Shown here piece by piece: positions 36,417 to 47,353 of a stretch of 64,000 nt of DNA. The DNA lies in assembly GCA_037127255.1 (NCBI GenBank), contig JBANSL010000020.1, positions 63,623,598-63,687,597 on the forward strand, given 5' to 3'. The translations under genes and the position numbers were made by a program. The notes under the pieces are model-generated. The model searched no databases and was not told where the DNA came from. It saw nothing but the letters and a program-made list of their open reading frames with translations. Source of the stretch: Persicaria tinctoria. Lineage: Eukaryota > Streptophyta > Magnoliopsida > Caryophyllales > Polygonaceae. How positions within the stretch are numbered: position 1 is the stretch's first letter; every line of letters starts with the position of its first letter.

Positions 36417-37760
36417 TCATCTTGGATCGATTTCGGTGATGGAGACATCCTTCACCGACACTGTTATGGACTTGCTCGTAGATTTATCGGTCGAGAAGTT
36501 GGGATCCATTCGGCTGCGTATAAAGAAAGCCGGTTGTAGAGGTGATGGCATAGTAATCGAGTAGTTGTCCAACATGAGGATTACCGAAGCCATCGTAGAC
36601 CTATCGTCGAAGTTGTCTTGAACGCATAGCAACCCTATGTGAATGCACCTCATCCCTTCATTGCTCGTATACGAATTTCTTATTATTGGATCGACGAGTA
36701 CTAATGGCATGCCTTCATTCCACAACCTCCAAGCCTATCAAGAGTACATACATCAACCCAAGGAAGAAAGCAAAGAGACTTGTATGAAAAGTTTTACGAA
36801 GCGAAAACTGTTCATACCCACATAGGTCAAAAGATCTTCGGCATAATCTGATACATAAAAGTTGTTGTTCCTCTTGCCACTTACGATTTCTAGCACTAGC
36901 ACTCCGAAGCTATAGACATCCGATTTCGCTGACATTTGCCCGTGCATTGCATATTCGGGAGCCATATAACCACTACAAAGACGATCATGAATAATATCAT
37001 ACTCCCTCCGTCTCGAAATTCATGTCGTTTTAGCCTTATGCACAAATTTTAATAAAAACACGCATCTATCAATCAACATCATCATTCCACTAACTTTTTC
37101 ATTAATTTTATTACCCACTACATTTTTAACCAATCAAAACCTTCAAAAAGTCAACAACACACAAATCAATACAAAATCATTACTATCCACTACCTAGAAA
37201 ACTTAAAACGACATCTATTTTGATACAAAACTAAAGAGCTAAAACGACATGAATTTCGAGACGGAGGGAGTATTATCTTGAGAGATGTGAAGAGACCAAA
37301 AAGTTTCACGTTGAAAATATGAAAGAACAAGTCTTAGTATATAAACTAGTGGTTTCTATTGCCAATTGGGTCCTAGTCTTAGTATATAAATTCATGACTT
37401 ACAATGTGCCAGCAGTTTTGCTTGTATCCTCGTGTGTTTGATCCGCTTCAAAGATCCGAGCCATGCCAAAGTCGGATATGTTGGGGTTCATATCAGCATC
37501 AAGCAACACATTGTTGGCTTTAAGATCTCGGTGAATGATTCTTAACCGAGAATCCTCGTGGAGATAATGCATTCCGCGAGCAGTGCCTTCTATGATATTA
37601 TAGCGTCTCGACCAATACAAATACTTTTGTCTTTCAGGGTCTGCAACAATTTTATACAATTCACAAGTTACCAATCCAATCAGTCGATTCGAATATGCAA
37701 AATACTTGTAAAATTAGCATACCGAAGAGGAAGGAATCAACGCTTTTGTTAGGGACGTAT
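36417..37760 (-). pseudogene. Truncated CRK: kinase C-lobe only
   Basis: Exons equivalent to CRK exons 5-7 are intact (37403-37640, 36822-36972, 36417-36734), with the last 38 bases of exon 4 at 37723-37760. HRDLKANN and DFGMAR are present and the frame is open. The whole ectodomain, membrane helix, glycine loop and catalytic Lys are missing because the duplication breaks at 37760. Compared with the full paralog at 44643-47353, differences are mostly silent or mild. A MITE occupies the intron at 37002-37270. It cannot encode a working receptor. A promoter for a truncated product is not visible. Confidence 0.88.
37002..37270. mobile_element. Stowaway MITE with near-perfect 33-bp TIRs and TA TSD
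   Basis: The left arm CTCCCTCCGTCTCGAAATTC continues through ATGTCGTTTTA, and its reverse complement closes the element at 37238-37270. TA flanks both ends. The paralogous intron near 45217-45230 lacks it and shows the empty site, so it inserted after the duplication. Confidence 0.93.
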
Positions 37761-38920
37761 GTAGAATCGATCGAGCCTAATCCCGCAGATTGGGGATCTA
37801 CACGAATCGAATCTCAAACGCAACCAGAAAGCAAGAATAGTTGGCACAACGATTTTACGTGGTTCGAGGTTACCCTCTACATCCATGGAGTCTCGGGAAG
37901 GGGAGACCCATCCCAAATCATGCACTAGTCGAAAATCTTTAGAAATCCGGTTACAAATTGAAGAATCGAGTACTTAAAGTAAATAAAAATAAGACAAATA
38001 CTCTAAGAGGGGGGGGGGGGGGGGGTTGAATAGAGTATAGGTAATTTTCGCAAAGCCTTCTGCAACAGCAACTTCAAGGGCCTTGAAATGGATTTTAAGG
38101 TCTTGAACCGGACTTCAAGGGTCTTGAAATAGTTCCAGAAAGCTGTTTGTTTCTGCAGGTCTGTTAAGCTATGAAAATAAAATGTCAATTATAAGTGCGG
38201 AAATAAAATATAAAGGACACGTGAATTGTTAACGAAGTTCGGCTCTTAACCAGCCTACGTCTCCGCCTAGGGTTATCCAACCCGTAGGATTCAAAACACT
38301 ATTATTTCACTTCCTATAGATCCTAGATACAACCGAGAAGATCTTTCCTTCTTCTAAACACTCGAAGCTTCACCCACTTCTATCTAGTCAACTCAAATTC
38401 CTTAGAGTCCTAGATACAATTTAGAAGAACAACTATTCTCGTAGCCTCACCCGCTACTATCTAGTCAACCCAAAATGCTCGTGAAATAATAGCCCTAACC
38501 CCACCAACGTGTGTATACGTTTGAGTATAGGGATACTCTTAGTATAACAAAAATGATTTATCCTATAACACTCGTGATTTTTCTTCTCGCTCAACTAGAA
38601 ATATAAACAATTACAACGAGAGATAGAAAGAAAATAAATAAGCTTGAAGATGACCGCTTTGGCTTTGAAGTGCTTGCTTGAATGACGTGTTTGTGTTCTT
38701 GTTCACTTTTTCTTCTCCCGAGCATGTGGCTTTTTATAATTCAAGCTCTAAAATTAGTGCCTTTGAATGCTCCTGAAGATTAGCTTATGTAACAACTTCT
38801 TTGAATTCAAATTGGAATTTCTTCTCATGTTGAACTTCTTCTAAGAAAATAGGTGCCTTTGAATTTAAAATAAATCTTTTAAATTCTTCCATTAAGATAG
38901 CATAAGATCTTTTAAAGTAG
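37761..38920. mobile_element. LTR-retrotransposon remnants and a 17-base poly-G tract
   Basis: Two segments have LTR-leader style: about 37800-37925 (ACGATTTTACGTGGTTCGAG, then TACATCCATGGAGTC) and about 38215-38480 (GAAGTTCGGCTCTTAACCAG, CCTACGTCTCCGCC). Between them a run of 17 G (38009-38025) is followed by TTGAATAGAG. No coding domain remains and I could not find paired ends. Confidence 0.45.
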
Positions 38921-39099
38921 CTCCTACATGGATCCGGCTCCCGTCCAGTGCAAAATTAACTGCACCCTCCCGTTGATCAAATTTCCACCATCGGATTACA
39001 TCAAGGGTTGGGATTAGTTTGTATTTTTTTTTTGAAAAAAAGAACTCTGACTAATCCCCACCAGATAGAGCCCTTCTTCATCCGATAGTATCCGCTTCG

Positions 39100-39340
39100 G
39101 CGCTCCCAACCCGCTCTCTCGCTCCTCGCCGCTCCACCAGTCCATCTCTCTCGCTCTCTCCATCAGTCTCCCTCTCTCTCGCTCCTCGCCGCCGCAACCC
39201 ACCCCGCTCTCGCTCCGTCAGTCCATCTATCTCGCTCTCTCCATCAGTCTCCCTCTCTCTCGCTCCTCGCCGCCACAACCCACCCCACTCTCGCTCCTCC
39301 ATCAGTCCATCTCTCTCGCTCTCGCTCCATCAGTGCGATG
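39100..39340 (+). repeat. CT-rich minisatellite, unit about 84 bp
   Basis: CAGTCCATCTMTCTCGCTCT followed by CTCCATCAGTCTCCCTCTCT and a CCGCAACCCACCCC block repeats nearly three times. Sub-repeats (TCTCTCGCTC) lie within each unit. Confidence 0.8.
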
Positions 39341-39993
39341 GTGAACGATATGTGTATCAATTTGGGGTTTCAGTAATTTATGGTTTATGGGTTTGGAAAT
39401 TCGAGATTTGTGATTGAATTTTTGGAAATGAATGGATTCATATGTCGAAATTTAGGGATTTTTGGGTTTTTTTTTGTTTCAATTTGGTGATCGTAGCTTG
39501 AATTTGTTGATTGTGGGTCTGACTTTTACCATCTACAACCCTAGAGCATACCAATTGCTAACTAAGATTTTTGGGTTTTACAAGTTTGAATTTGTTGATT
39601 TGTGGACTTGCTGAAATTGAACTTTGCTGATTTGTGGAAGAGATAGAACATGGGTTGAGAAATGACCACAATTAGACCGGCCACATCAATTGAGCAGCAG
39701 CCATATGCTATCATTGATGCATAACTTCCCATAGCCTTGAGACATTCTTTATGTCCGTTTTCAATTATTTGTTGGATAACATACCACAACTCTATATATG
39801 GCCATCTTATATTTTGATGTGATGTACTTATTTCTTACCAGGAACTGATATACAGTAATGCAACAATTTGATCATTCAAGAAACACGAGAGTTGAAAATG
39901 AATTGATAAGGAATAATAGAATATGAAAAGTGACCCAACTGATGAGGTTTGAACTTGGATCTTGTGAGTTTTTCCGTTTGTCAAAATAATTTA

Positions 39994-40064
39994 AGCCTAT
40001 TAGCTCAAATGGTAGAGCATTTTGCTCACGTACAAAGATGCGGGTTCAAATCCCGCGTAGGCTA
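39994..40064 (+). other. tRNA-like module, copy 3
   Basis: This is the best-preserved of the three. The acceptor AGCCTAT pairs with GTAGGCT. The D-arm is GCTCAAATGGTAGAGC. The anticodon-type stem is TTTTG/CAAAG around CTCACGTA. The T-arm GCGGGTTCAAATCCCGC is perfect. The loop of eight bases and short variable region argue against a working tRNA. Confidence 0.6.
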
Positions 40065-40503
40065 ATGTTTTAAAAATGGTTAATTGTATCATAAATAGAA
40101 ACTTCCTAAGGTCCTAAGCCAATGTGATATGGCTGGTGTCCAACTATTGAAGGCAAATTCCGTAAGAAATATAGAGGCATAAAACGTTTTTGAGTTGTAG
40201 TAGAGGCATAAAACGTTTTTGAGTTGCAGTTAATTTGATTAATTTGAAGTGATAACTTAATTGGTTAGAGGAAAATCGGTCAATTTTGATCTTTGAGAAT
40301 AATACAGTTACGCGAATCAAATTTTTACCATTTTTATAATATATGGGAGGAGTTAATGGAGTTAATGGGGAGGCAGACATTTTTTTTTAAAAAAAAAATT
40401 AGAAACTAATCCTAGCCATTCATTAATTTCAATGGTTGAAATTGACCCAAATGCACAATACAATTTTGATTGCAACCGGATGGGAGCTGGATCCCTCCTG
40501 CAT

Positions 40504-41338
40504 GTGTTAGTTTCAATCGACATGAAGGTAACAACCAAATCTAATTTGTTAAGCACTTAGGAAATATATCAACATAAATCTATTATTTTGATCAGAAATA
40601 AATTACCACAAAAAATAATTAGATCCTACAAAATCTCAGCAACCTCTTTTTCAAATATTTGCTATAAAAAATAAAGGACATAAATAAGCATATATTCAAA
40701 AAACAAATCTTCTAGAACATCTGCTCAATTAAAATATATAGCATATATATAAATTTGAGAGCCAAAAAATATATTTTGAGAATAATAAATCAAATAAAAG
40801 AACCATATAATATAATTGATATTTGCATAAAATATTACCTTATTTGTCTTCCATCATCCCTACAAAAATATATCACATATATTCATCAAGGTGGAGTCAA
40901 CAATCTCCCCCTAGATGAAAGACAAAGCAAATATCAATTATGCAAATAAATATAGCATATGTGAAGCATCATATAACAAGCATAAGCATAAGCACCATAT
41001 AGCATTTCTCCCCCCTTTTGTCTTCCAACAAGTAAGGAAAGAAATCGAATGTAAAAAGATAACACCCAAAAAATCTGTATTACTCCGTATTACTCCGGAG
41101 TAAAAAAGAAAGAAGTAAATAGCCCCATCACTTGACCCACTTGCTTTTACTTTCATATGATAGTTTGGATAGACAGCTTCAAAGTTAAAACATAGTCATC
41201 ATAAGATAATTGGTATTCGGTGCATGGTTTCATGAGCAAAGCTGAAGCTCAACCATACTTAGTAGTTAGTACTTCATAATGCACATAAATAAATACTCCT
41301 TTTCAGTTCAGAAGGAAAGCAATAACTTTGCAGTTGGG
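40504..41338. other. AT-rich intergenic DNA
   Basis: No gene seen. Fragments of Stowaway-like ends (CTGTATTACTCCGTATTACT, 41072-41091) suggest an old MITE. A possible splice acceptor (CCTTTTCAG) near 41305 may mean the next gene has an upstream exon here. Confidence 0.4.
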
Positions 41339-43642
41339 ATGGAAGAAAATAGCTTTGCTAATGCTCCTTCTGCTCAGGGTGTGAGGGACTTGATCCATGA
41401 GCCTGTTGTTGTATCATCAGATTCATATGTGATTCCTGAGTCTGTGGTTAAGGATGGCGAGTCTTCTGATGCCTCAAAGCAACTTGTGGTATCTGAAACC
41501 CAGAAAAATGAGTCATGTGAACGTGAATCTGTACCTGATTTGGTGCTTTTTTTATCCCAAAGAAAATGCCACACATAAAGGTCGGCCGCTTAGAATTTTG
41601 CCATCTGTTGGAGCTTTCACTGATCAGTGTGCTAACTGTTTCAAATGGAGGCTTATTCCAACAAAGGAAAAGTATGAAGAAATATGCGAACATATCCTTG
41701 ATCAACCTTTTACTTGTGACATAGCTCGAGAATGGCAGTCTGAGATATCATGTGATGATCCTCCTGACATAGAGTCGGATGGTAGTTGGCTATGGACGAT
41801 TGACAAACCAAGTATTGCTCGGCCCCTTTCCGGTTGGGAAAGAGAGTTGAGAATTAGAGGGGAGGGAAGCAGCAAATTTGCAGATGTGTATGTAAATCAT
41901 TCCTTTCTCTCTATACATGTATATTTTTGAAAAAATTGACCTGATGTGGCATGCTGAGAAATTGAATTATTTTTGATGTAGATCACATGGCTTTGCAAAT
42001 AGAGGAAGACCTTGATCGGAAGAAGATGCGGTATCGGCAGAACTAGATTTCGAGCGTCTAGTGTCGGATTCCTTATTATGATACCTTTCCGGATAGGAAA
42101 TCGCATCACGAGTCAAACTCACAGCGCTGTGACATATGGCCTTTTTCGGGCATCCGAGATCGTTTCAGGGCTTAAAATTAGACTTTTATGTTTTTTCGGC
42201 AATTTCCATTATTTTATTTTACTTATTTCGCAACTAGGGTTTATTTCCGTCTTTCCTATTTAATAACTTGTAGCCCTGAGGATGACATTATTCAATTATC
42301 GATTTTCCAATTATTCAGAGAAATCTCTTTTCTTTCTGGTGGATTCTAGTTTATCGGTTCTAGGGTTTCGTCGCTTGCGAAACCTCCATTACAAATCTCG
42401 TGCTTGCGAGGTTTAGGCTTCCGTTCTGTGTCAATGCTTTTAGTGGAAAAAAAATGTTAAATCATCAACTTTTGTCAGCCAAATTATAGTTGAAGTGGGC
42501 ACTATAAAATCAGTAAGAAAAAAAGGCACTAAAAATTGTTGCAATGGTTATTTGTAGGCTGGACAAACTAACAACATAAAATATTTATTCATCCATTTCT
42601 TGATGTTGCTTTGGGAATATTCATTGCTTTGTTGATTCCATTTGCTACCTGATCTTGTGTTATATTTCGGGGCTTTCAGTTTTAAATGTAGTCTTAGCCA
42701 AGACATTTGATATTTGGTTAATCTTCAAGTGTTTATCTGATGATAAACCTAATATTTGGATGGTATTTGGTTAATCTTCAAGTGTGTATCTGATGATGTA
42801 CCTAAAATTTGGAATTAAAGCAGCAGAAAGCTCAATAGATATATATAGTAAGAAATATTGAAGGGCAATACTTGAAAATGCAGCCGAAAGCACAATTGCA
42901 CTGAAGATAATTGTCAATTTCATTAACGGATGAACAAATAGTTGTAGTGTAAATATGTAATTTATGCTTGTTCTATTCTTAAACTGTATTGATGCTTGTT
43001 TGATACCTTATCTGAAAAAAGGAAGTTGCATTCTATTAGGAAGATTGAGATTATCCGATCCTAATGAAAAGGTGCCTATTGTTGTTTCTTCTGCTGCTTG
43101 GCTTCCTTTTTGCGTTCTTAATTCATCCTTGATGGTGCAAATATTGCTTAGGCATTTTTATCTTTCTCTGTTGATTTGTGCTGACTCATTTCTCTTTCCT
43201 ATTTCTTTCAGATACTACATTGCGCCATCCGGGAAGAAGCTTCGCTCCTGGGTTGAGATTCAAAAGTATGCTTTTAGTATGAAGCTTTATTATTTAAATC
43301 ATTCTCTACAACATCCTTGATCAGATACCCAAGCAGAATCAACTTTATAGATATAATTACTTTATCCCTCTGTTTGAGTTAGATAGTCTTATCGGTTCAC
43401 TGTTTTGTACATTGCAGGTACTTACTTGAACATCCTGAGTATGTTCAAGAAGGTCTCAAACCGTCCCGGTTTTCATTTCAAATCCCAAAACCACTGCCGA
43501 AAAGAAATGCCAGAAAACGCCCATCAAGGGATCTGGAACCTGATAAAAGTATGATATTTTTTAGCAAACTTCTTTTGGTTTCACTATTTAATTTGATGGT
43601 TCTCAGCCTTTAAGAATTGCAGCCACACTTGATGATGTTTGA
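41339..43642 (+). CDS. MBD2: CW-type zinc finger plus methyl-CpG-binding domain protein (MBD2-like), one-base frameshift
   Basis: Exons: 41339-41887, 43212-43265, 43418-43548 and 43623-43642, all with GT-AG borders that keep frame across the last three joins. The CW finger (CANCFKWRLIPTKEKYEEIC) is followed by the MBD (GWERELRIRGEGSSKFADVY, then SGKKLRSWVEIQKYLLEHPE) and an IPKPLPKRNARKRPSR tail. The order matches plant MBD2/MBD4-type chromatin proteins. In exon 1, seven T at about 41547-41555 shift the frame: upstream codons read one frame and the CW finger another, so one T is surplus. Apart from this it would be about 250 residues. It may be a pseudogene or an assembly error in the homopolymer. 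The first intron carries LTR-like DNA. Confidence 0.8.
41990..42450 (+). mobile_element. LTR-like insertion in MBD intron 1
   Basis: The segment begins with a short coding-like trace (HMALQIEEDLDRKKMRYRQ) and continues with LTR-style sequence: GACTTTTATGTTTTTTCGGC, TATTTAATAACTTG and a TTCTAGGGTTTCGTCGC leader. This suggests a Gypsy-like remnant. Ends are not resolved. Confidence 0.35.
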
Positions 43643-44029
43643 CTGTTTATTCATTATGATGCACGCTTTTGCTTCAATTGCTTTTATGGGGCCTAATTGT
43701 TATGGTGCTGTCATTAATGGAATGTTGCTTGAATGATTTTGATCCATTGTCTACATTCTTCTTTCATGGATTTTAGAGGAACCACATAGATTCATTGCAT
43801 TTTGTTTGTTCTATTTTTTTCATGAAGGGAGCTTGAGACTTTAATTATATTGTATCACTGAAATCAATTCATGATAAGAGTGATTATGGCCTTTCTGACT
43901 AACATGTTGGATATGTGAAACAAAGTGGTTGAAACTCGTAATGAGAGGAGAATTCAGTAAGTTAAAAGAGACACCTTGGTGTGCAACATGTTGGCTACAT
44001 GCTGGATATGTCAACCCTATCGTCGAAGC
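43643..44029. other. MBD 3' flank
   Basis: Probable 3'-UTR, then intergenic DNA without features. Confidence 0.4.
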
Positions 44030-44350
44030 TCTAGTCATTCATTTTAGGGTTGCTAATGTATCTCTTTCTCAAGTAAGGAATAGAAGCTCCAATCATTCAT
44101 CTTAGGGTTGCTAAATGTATAATTTCAGAATTTCTCTTTCTCAAGTAAGGAATTAGAAAGCCAAAAATTGAAGAACAAAACTTTTGGTGAATCACGTGGA
44201 GGAGCTGCTGCGTGTCCTCCTGTTCATTCTTTCAACTTCAATTTCGCAGAAAACGGAAAGGACCTACCAATTTGAGATAACCAAATTGCTCCTCTAATTT
44301 GGGGAGACGATGCTGGGGAATGTACGACTGCGAGTGTCGTCGCCATTTCC
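44030..44350 (-). pseudogene. Second decayed copy of CPBP exon 1 region
   Basis: It is nearly the same as 35905-36190 and contains the CPBP words AATCACGTGGAGGAGCTG and GATAACCAAATTG. A ~70-base piece (GAAGCTCYARTCATTCAT ... AGGGTTGCTAA) is doubled at its left edge. It forms the start of copy 2 of the segmental duplication (to about 45764). Confidence 0.65.
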
Positions 44351-44642
44351 ACACTTGAACGAGCTATAAAGAAACCAATTTTAAATGGGATAAGACCATA
44401 CACAATTATACATTACAATAACGACGTTACTAGCTGGAGTGTAACACGAATAACATAACAACGTAACAGATTCCATCTCCAAATCAATTGGCAAAAATAG
44501 ATCTTAGTTTTCACATATTCCAACACAGTGTTGACGGTATAAAGTGTTTTCACCTTCACTATTTTACAAAATTTAGGATATATTTTTAGGAGGTAGCATT
44601 CAATCAATATCACCTTAGCATTGGATCCATTAAACTTTGGAG

Positions 44643-47353
44643 TCATCTAGGATCAATTTCGGTGATGGAGACATCGTTCACCGACACTGTCATGGACTTG
44701 CTCGTAGATTTATCGGTCGAGAAGTTGGGATCCATTCGGCTGTGTATAAAGAAAGCCGGTTGTAGAGGTGATGCCATACTAATCGAGTAGTTTTCCAGCA
44801 TGAGAATTACCGAAGCCATCGTAGGCCTATCGTCAAAGTTGTCTTGAACACATAACAACCCTATGTGAATGCACCTTATCACTTCATTGCTCGTATACGA
44901 ATCTCTTATTATTGGATCGACGAGTTCTAATGGCATGCCTTCGTTCCACAGCTTCCAAGCCTATCCAAGGTACATAAGTCAACCCAAGGAAGAAAGCAAA
45001 GAGACTTGTATGAAAAGTTTTACGAAGCGAAAATTGTTCGTACTCACATAGGTCAAAAGATCTTCGGCATAGTCTGATACATAAAAGCCGTTGTTCCTCT
45101 TGCCACTTATGATTTCTAGCACTAGCACTCCGAAGCTATAGACATCCGACTTCGCTGACATTTGCCCGTGCATTGCATATTCTGGAGACATATAACCACT
45201 ACAAAGACGGTCACGAAGAACATCAGATTATCTTGAGAGATGTGAATTAAGAGACCAAAAAGTCTCACGTTTAAAATATAAAAGAATAAGTCTTAGTATA
45301 TAAACTAGTGGGCCCTATTGCCAATTGGTTTTAGGATGGAACCCCACTCGGTTTATGTGCTAGACTAATTTTCAAAGGATAAAGAGGGAGAGATTTCATG
45401 ACTTACAATGTGCCAGCAATTTTGCTTGTATCCTCGTGTGTTTGATCCGCTTCAAAGATCCGAGCCATGCCAAAGTCGGATATTTTGGGGTTCATATCAG
45501 CATCGAGCAACACATTGCTGGCTTTAAGATCTCGGTGAATGATTCTTAACCGAGAATCCTCGTGGAGATAATGCATCCCCCTAGCAGTGCCTTGTATGAT
45601 ATTGTAGCGTCTCGGCCAATACAAATACTTTTGCCTTTCAGGGTCTGCAACAATTTTATACAATTCACAAGTTACCAATCCAATCCGTAGATCCGAATGT
45701 GCAAAATACTTGTAAAATTAGCATACCAAAGAGGAAGGAATCGACGCTTTTGTTGGGGACGTATTCATAGACAAGTAACTTCTCGTTCCCTGCCAAGCAA
45801 AATCCCAATAGTCGCACTAGATTTCTGTGCTGAAGCTTGGCTACTAATACGACCTCATTTTTGAATTGTTCGACTCCTTGAGTAGAACTCCTTGACAGCC
45901 TCTTGACCGCAATTTTTCGTCCGTTTGGCAACTTACCCTGCAAAATGCAAACAATAAAGATTTTTTATGCTTGGTTAACTTGTTGTATATGAAACTTGCT
46001 ATGTTACGAAAACAGAGTACTTTAAATACCTTATAGACACTACCAAAACCGCCTTCTCCGATCTTGTTTTCATCCGAGAAGTTGTTTGTTGCAGCTTGAA
46101 GTGTGTTGAAGTCATATTGCAAGGACTCGGGAGTGGTGAAACCGTCGCTTACTAAAAATACCACAAAGCAAAATGAGGACAGTAAACAACATACAGCAAC
46201 ACTAGCAATTTCATCATAGCCAACTACCTCTTGTGGATGTAGCAGCTTCGATTTCTTGCTTCTCCTTCTTCCTTAAAATCAGACAGATGCCGATGGCTAG
46301 AAGTATCAGCGCAGCTGCCACTCCTACAACAATGACCAAGATCGCCACCTTGGACGATGACTTCTTCCGTGGCGTGACTAAGAAAAGTGTTTGTATGTTA
46401 GGTTCAGTATCTATGTTATAACATAAAAGCTTAAGACAATATATGAAGTACTGTATCTATATTCTAACATAAAAGCTTAAGCCAACGCTGAACAGTGTTG
46501 TTTGCAAAATATATGTACCTGGAGGAGTTTCCGTAGGAGCACCACCATGGGTCACCAGACCCGTGGGAGCGAAGGCGGGCGTTGGAGCCACAACCTTGAC
46601 GACGTCATAGAAACGATAAAGCTCAAACCGACCATTACAGCTCGGCGTGAGAAACCTGGACCCGAGGCGGTTCAGCTCAAGGCTAGCCGTGACGTAGTTC
46701 AAGCACTGAGCACAGTCGCTGGCGGACAAATCAGGAGTGCACTGCATCAGGCAGTAGAGCGTCTGATTTGACGAGACCTTAGCCTCCTTAGTGGCGTACT
46801 TCCTGCCGGAGTTCATCTGAGCGGCCTCAGTGGAGGCCTCGTCGAGGGTCGCCTTCACCAGGCGGGCGAACTGGGTGGCGTTGGTGGCGTTCTTGGTGTT
46901 GGAAAGAGGCATCGTCGGGGACAGCTGGACGGTGGAGAAGATGTTGCGGAGGGAGTAGCGGAGGGTGCACGCGGCGGCGTCGTCATACCAGATTATGGCC
47001 TCGGTGGACTGAGGGCAGGAGACGGGGAACTCGCCGACACCGTTAGCGATGCACTGGCTGCAGGCGGAGCGGTTCTCGTAGCCCCAGCAGAGGTAGAGGC
47101 CGTAGACTGTGGCGCCGGTGGTGGCCGGGGAGGGAAGGGCGACACTGTAGAAGTCGTTGTTGGAGGAGTTGGCGTGGGCGGAGAGATTGGCGAGGAGGTG
47201 GTTGAGGGTGGAGTTGTAGGTGCTGTTGGGGGAGAACTGGGATTGACCACAGTTGTAGTATGAGTAGGCGAGATGGGCAAGATCACCAACAATGGCGATG
47301 AACAGAAGAGATGGTAGCAGTAATCTTGGAGTTGGACTCATCATCATTTTCAA
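44643..47353 (-). CDS. Cysteine-rich receptor-like kinase (CRK), full length
   Basis: Seven exons: 46519-47353, 46228-46377, 46030-46151, 45727-45937, 45407-45644, 45048-45198 and 44643-44960; all junctions keep frame and give 674 residues. Order: signal peptide; two Gnk2/DUF26 domains, each with C-x8-C-x2-C ([26 protein letters not shown]); one membrane helix ([20 protein letters not shown]); then a kinase with [10 protein letters not shown] loop, AVK lysine, HRDLKASN and DFG. The ectodomain lies outside the cell. CRKs act in redox, defence and stress signalling at the plasma membrane; this one's ligand is unknown. The seven-exon layout is the usual CRK structure. No defect was seen. It is the intact paralog of the truncated copy at 36417-37760. 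Confidence 0.94.

Larger units (their letters stand above)
35905..37760 (-). repeat. Segmental duplication, copy 1 (partner about 44030-45764)
   Basis: The block holding the CPBP remnant and the 3' half of a CRK gene matches the block at about 44030-45764 in order and orientation. Homology stops abruptly at 37760 after GGGACGTAT, in the middle of the CRK's fourth exon. Confidence 0.85.
38930..40494. mobile_element. MULE-like element with 9-bp TSD (one mismatch)
   Basis: The inverted ends GGATCCGGCTCCCGTCC and GGATGGGAGCTGGATCC extend inward past GGTTGGGATTAGTTTGTA and its complement to poly-T/poly-A tracts (about 39035 and 40380). Flanks are CTCCTACAT (38921-38929) and CTCCTGCAT (40495-40503), 8 of 9 matching. 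There is no transposase. The interior has a CT-rich minisatellite and a tRNA-like module. Confidence 0.75.

Noticed and set aside
38009..38025. Poly-G tract as a G-quadruplex regulator
   Set aside because: It is one uninterrupted run at the edge of LTR remnants, away from promoters, and run length may be inexact.
39994..40064. A functional tRNA gene
   Set aside because: Acceptor and T arms are good, but the anticodon loop has eight bases and the variable region is too short; related copies inside MULEs are clearly degenerate.
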